Assembly: GCA_964625745.1 (NCBI GenBank)
Contig: CAZVCJ010000171.1
Coordinates: forward strand, 1-8,610
DNA length: 8,610 nucleotides
Source: CAZVCJ01 sp964625745
GTDB lineage: Bacteria; Chloroflexota; Anaerolineae; VGOG01
Reading direction: 5' to 3'
Position numbers and translations under genes: made by a program. Positions 6,873-8,610 of the stretch are shown one piece after another. The notes under the pieces were generated by a model. The model ran no database searches and was not told the DNA's origin. It worked only from the letters and a program-made list of their open reading frames with translations. Numbering within the stretch: the first letter of the stretch is position 1; each line of letters begins with the position of its first letter.

Positions 6873-8610
6873 AGGTGGGTGGGATTGGTGGGGCGGAGCT
6901 GGAAATCCACAAAGACCGGTTTGTTTCTCGTAAGAAGCTTCGCGTTGAAGGAAAAGGTCTGGTCAGTGAAGCCGCTTACCTGGTTCCCCTCCACACCGCT
7001 GCCCATCGCCAACGTGGGAGACAGGTCCACCGTATCCGGAACGCCGTCGTTATCGTTGTCGAAGTCAAAGACATCGGGAGTGCTGTCGCTGTCGGTGTCC
7101 TCGCACCGGCTGCCGGTGGCCGGCACGAGAATGTCTTTGTTGGCGGCCTGGTCAAACTTGGTGTCTTTCAGGCTGGAACACTCCAGCCCATCCACCTGGC
7201 CGTCGCCGTTGGTGTCCGGATCCATAGGATCCAGGTACCACTGCTTGCCGGCGGCATTCTTAAAACCTTTCACCTCAGTGGCATCGCTGATCCCGTCGCC
7301 ATCGCTATCAATCTCCAGAGGCCCTGTGCCCAGTTCGAGCACCTCGATTCCGTCGCCCAGGCCATCGTCGTCGCTATCGGCTTTGCTCTTGTTGGTGCCG
7401 AGCTGATCTTCTTGCCAGTCGGTCAGGCCGTCTCCGTCCGAGTCGGTGCCGTCGTCCTGGCTTTCAGAGTTGTTCAAAGCTGCCGTCGTTTGAGGGGCAA
7501 GAGTAGGCCGAAAGTAGGAGGCGGGAAGTGGGGGGTAGGGAGAGGGGCTATTCACCTCCACGCTATCCATCTGACTCCCTGCTTCGCTTTGCAGTGGATC
7601 GCGGTGCGGCTCGAAGTCCTTCTGAGTCAACGCTGCTTCTACTTCACGGGCTTTTTCTTGCGCCGAGCGCTCCGCTTCGTATGTGTCGTTCTGCGTCTTC
7701 TGCTCGTGGTAAAAGGCATAAGCACGCTGGCTTTGCAGCAGTGGCGTCAGGAGTATCGAGGCGACGACGATCGAGATGGTGGCCGCGTACACCGCGGGCG
7801 ATTTTCGGTACAGGATCATCAGGCCCATCAGGCCCAGTAGACCCAGCGCCAGGCTCAATGACTGGCCTGCCTGCACCAATCCCTGCGGCGTCAAGAGCTG
7901 CCTGGGGACCGAGATCATCCCCAGCAGCGTGGGGGATTTCGCTGCGACTGCGCTCCACCCGGAGAAATCGGTCGTGATCTCGACCTCGATCCGCTCCAGA
8001 CCACTGGGTGGGAAATTGAGATGCACAATCTGGCGCATGGGCAGGCCCTCTGCGTTGATCCAGATTTCGCCCTGGCCCGTCATGTCCACGTACTGCTGGA
8101 TCACGTCCAGGTTCACGCCGACAGGAAGTTTGCCTTTGCGCTGCAATTCGGCTTCCATCTGGTCGCGCATGTATTGGGCAAAAGCCGGCCCGTCCAGGTC
8201 AAACGTAAAACGTGAAACGTAAAACGTAAAAGCTGTGTTTTCACGTTTCACGTCTTCACGTTTCACGTTTTTGGCCGCCACCAGGTAAGTCAGCAGGTCT
8301 TGATCGGGCGCGAAGAGGCCCGTGAAGTCATCCACCTCTTTCCAGGCGCTTTGGCCCACGCGCCCCGCGACCTGGCCATCTTCAACCTTGATCGCAAGGG
8401 CGTCTTGCTCGGTGCGGACGTTGCCTCCATCAGACCAGAGCTTCATTTGCAGCATCTGGGCCGGCAGATCAGCCTGACCTTCGAGGTAGATGCGCTGCTG
8501 GGTGCTGCTCAGACCCACGTTTTCCAGCCTGGGCAGAGGCCAGGTGGTTTGGACGATACTCAGTAGATGGAAATTTGGCTGCGTCAGTTGACAAAATGAG
8601 CGAATAGGTG
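6656..8610 (-). CDS. Giant surface protein, N-terminal segment A (5' partial, frameshifted at 6872)
   Basis: N-terminal visible part of the giant protein. The frame is open to the right edge. The GTG at 8518 is not a convincing start, because the frame continues upstream for 30 codons (reading ...TWPLPRLENV before GLSSTQQ), so the real start lies beyond 8610. Residues below are counted from 8518. Order: LppX/LolA-like extracytoplasmic domain (to about 190); transmembrane helices at 219-237 and 242-262; charged helix 268-305; Pro-rich linker 322-342; TSP3 repeats 355-500; start of a beta domain, 520-548. Meaningful homology stops at about 6873 with VDFQLRPTNPTHL. The remaining 72 codons down to the stop at 6656 are out of frame: low-complexity Cys/Trp/Pro/Ala-rich protein antiparallel to nothing sensible, while segment B continues the sense in another frame. 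Family function is unknown. The domain set says membrane-anchored surface protein, and that role is inferred. Confidence 0.88.
   Translation of the reverse strand, partial: PIRSFCQLTQPNFHLLSIVQTTWPLPRLENVGLSSTQQRIYLEGQADLPAQMLQMKLWSDGGNVRTEQDALAIKVEDGQVAGRVGQSAWKEVDDFTGLFAPDQDLLTYLVAAKNVKREDVKRENTAFTFYVSRFTFDLDGPAFAQYMRDQMEAELQRKGKLPVGVNLDVIQQYVDMTGQGEIWINAEGLPMRQIVHLNFPPSGLERIEVEITTDFSGWSAVAAKSPTLLGMISVPRQLLTPQGLVQAGQSLSLALGLLGLMGLMILYRKSPAVYAATISIVVASILLTPLLQSQRAYAFYHEQKTQNDTYEAERSAQEKAREVEAALTQKDFEPHRDPLQSEAGSQMDSVEVNSPSPYPPLPASYFRPTLAPQTTAALNNSESQDDGTDSDGDGLTDWQEDQLGTNKSKADSDDDGLGDGIEVLELGTGPLEIDSDGDGISDATEVKGFKNAAGKQWYLDPMDPDTNGDGQVDGLECSSLKDTKFDQAANKDILVPATGSRCEDTDSDSTPDVFDFDNDNDGVPDTVDLSPTLAMGSGVEGNQVSGFTDQTFSFNAKLLTRNKPVFVDFQLRPTNPTHLCTPSTCWTGPAATARANNGASLTIPWAAAANWPTAICAWCPCWRSPSRPTPTNSADCLSKRESPPSPTCQH
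6870..6875 (-). other. Frameshift junction between segments A and B
   Basis: The coding strand reads CCC ACC CAC CTG TGT ACA. Segment A's frame gives PTHL then nonsense (CTPSTCWTG). Segment B's frame, shifted by one, gives VYTLNVLDWPSGD. Adding one G restores a continuous protein, as HLVYTLNV (CTG GTG TAC) or HLWYTLNV (CTG TGG TAC). No slippery heptamer and no obvious downstream stem are present, so an indel in the assembly, or a recent mutation in the organism, is more likely than programmed frameshifting. Confidence 0.85.
7019..7456 (-). other. TSP3 calcium-binding repeat block 1
   Basis: Residues 355-500 from 8518. There are repeated acidic loops of the D-x-D-x-D-G-(L/I)-x-D type: TDSDGDGLTDWQED, ADSDDDGLGDGIEV, IDSDGDGISDATEV, PDTNGDGQVDGLEC, and DTDSDSTPDVFDFDNDNDG. 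Each D-rich loop binds calcium in the thrombospondin type 3 family, and the array forms a rigid stalk outside the cell. The fourth and fifth units are degenerate, with two cysteines (C446 and C472) bracketing a spacer, possibly a disulfide. Confidence 0.9.
7490..7560 (-). other. Pro-rich linker encoded by a pyrimidine tract; G-quadruplex motif on the + strand
   Basis: The coding strand is almost all C and T and encodes VNSPSPYPPLPASYFRPT, a flexible linker between the membrane-proximal helix and the TSP3 stalk. The + (template) strand at 7523-7547 has the form G3-N4-G6-N2-G3-N3-G4, which satisfies the usual G3+N1-7 quadruplex rule. The biased stretch may itself be a low-complexity insertion like the palindromic repeat upstream. 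No function is shown by the sequence. Confidence 0.55.
7733..7864 (-). other. Transmembrane helix pair
   Basis: Two hydrophobic stretches separated by a short basic turn: SLSLALGLLGLMGLMILY (residues 220-237 from 8518), then YRKSPAV, then VYAATISIVVASILLTPLL. The YRKS turn is the only positively charged loop, so by the positive-inside rule it is cytoplasmic, and both the LolA-like domain before it and the TSP3 block after it would be outside. It is followed by a charged helix (268-305) rich in Glu, Lys and Gln. Confidence 0.8.
7949..8610 (-). other. LppX/LprG/LolA-like extracytoplasmic domain
   Basis: About 220 visible residues, cut by the right edge. The pattern is alternating strands with basic and acidic turns. 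Visible segments include QRIYLEGQADLP, ALAIKVEDGQVAGRV, a conserved-looking DFTGLFAPDQDLLTYL helix, then GEIWINAEGLPMRQIVHLNF and RIEVEITTDFSGW just before the membrane segment. The closing pair (residue stretch with G-x-x-W-I-N-A-E-G-L-P followed by a strand and a xxDFSxW strand) is typical of the LppX_LprAFG/LolA-type half-barrel that carries lipids or lipoproteins. Here it is tethered to two helices rather than being a free lipoprotein. It is interrupted by the palindromic repeat at 8201-8270. Assignment is by pattern only. Confidence 0.5.
8201..8270. repeat. Palindromic AAACGT(G/A)-iteron repeat inserted in frame in the coding sequence
   Basis: The left arm (8201-8231) is built of AAACGTA/AAACGTG units. 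The right arm (8238-8270) is built of TCACGTTTCACG units. The two are imperfect reverse complements across a 6-base loop (GCTGTG, 8232-8237). Base composition is sharply AT-rich against the GC-rich gene. On the coding strand it translates without a stop to about 24 residues (83-106 from 8518), reading KNVKREDVKREN then TAFTFYVSRFTF, so a basic/acidic half is followed by an aromatic half. The flanks read AA before it and DLDGPAFAQYMRDQ after it, which make better sense as a continuous LolA-like domain. It looks like a small interspersed repeat that landed in frame, comparable in principle to Rickettsia palindromic elements. I recall similar ACGTTTCACGTTT repeats in Chloroflexota intergenic DNA but cannot confirm it here. 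Confidence 0.85.

Noticed and set aside
6866..6880. Programmed ribosomal frameshift at the A/B junction
   Set aside because: The site CACCTGTGTACA is not a slippery heptamer and I see no stimulatory hairpin or internal Shine-Dalgarno at the right spacing.
5622..7406. Plus-strand 594-codon open frame
   Set aside because: It is antisense to segments A and B, and shows no domain, no ribosome site and Ser/Arg/Val-rich composition that changes in character along its length. Long antisense frames are expected opposite a GC-rich gene with Asp-rich repeats.
6875..7840. Plus-strand 321-codon open frame rich in VAVGV/VAIAI patterns
   Set aside because: Those patterns are the antisense reading of DxDxDG (GAT/GAC) repeats in TSP3 block 1. 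The same explains the plus-strand frame at 3738-4478 opposite block 2.
8201..8270. CRISPR array or phage-like iteron origin
   Set aside because: Units are only about 7-10 bases with no spacers, in a hairpin arrangement inside a coding frame. There are no cas or replication genes nearby.

Overview
The whole 8.6 kb window lies inside one very long gene on the minus strand. It enters at the right edge (position 8610) already in frame and leaves at the left edge (position 1) still open, so neither start nor stop is present. I see no second gene, RNA gene, promoter or terminator, and there is no intergenic space. The reading frame is broken twice, and neither break looks biological. A single missing base near 6872 shifts the frame. 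A run of exactly 100 Ns (2764-2863), the usual placeholder for a scaffold gap of unknown size, separates two frames. Three segments result: A (8610 to about 6873), B (6872 to 2864) and C (2763 to 1). Segment C is a 921-codon frame with neither start nor stop in the window, so a caller that needs a start and a stop would miss it.

In protein order (right to left): an extracytoplasmic beta-rich domain resembling the LppX/LprG/LolA lipoprotein fold; two transmembrane helices; a charged helix and a Pro-rich linker; a block of calcium-binding thrombospondin type 3 (TSP3) DxDxDG repeats; a beta-rich region and a large unrecognised region; a cluster of about four hydrophobic helices; another unrecognised domain; a second TSP3 block; a possible C2-like beta domain; a CARDB/DUF11-like beta-sandwich; then, after the gap, three LamG/concanavalin-like domains (the first with a nested beta/gamma-crystallin-like insert) and at least two bacterial Ig-like domains.

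This is the make-up of a giant membrane-anchored surface protein: calcium-stiffened spacers carrying carbohydrate- or protein-binding modules outward. The two membrane blocks contain two and about four helices, so all TSP3, LamG and Ig modules can lie on the same, outer, side. What sits at the far C-terminus is outside the window.

The source is probably an environmental or metagenomic bacterium with a moderately high-GC genome. The style (giant LamG/TSP3 proteins, the C-x4-C-P signature at each LamG domain, and an ACGTTTCACGTTT-type palindromic repeat) reminds me of Chloroflexota of the Anaerolineae/Caldilineae type. That is an inference from memory, not a proven placement. The most notable local feature is that palindromic repeat (8201-8270), which sits in frame in the N-terminal domain and is translated into about 24 extra residues.
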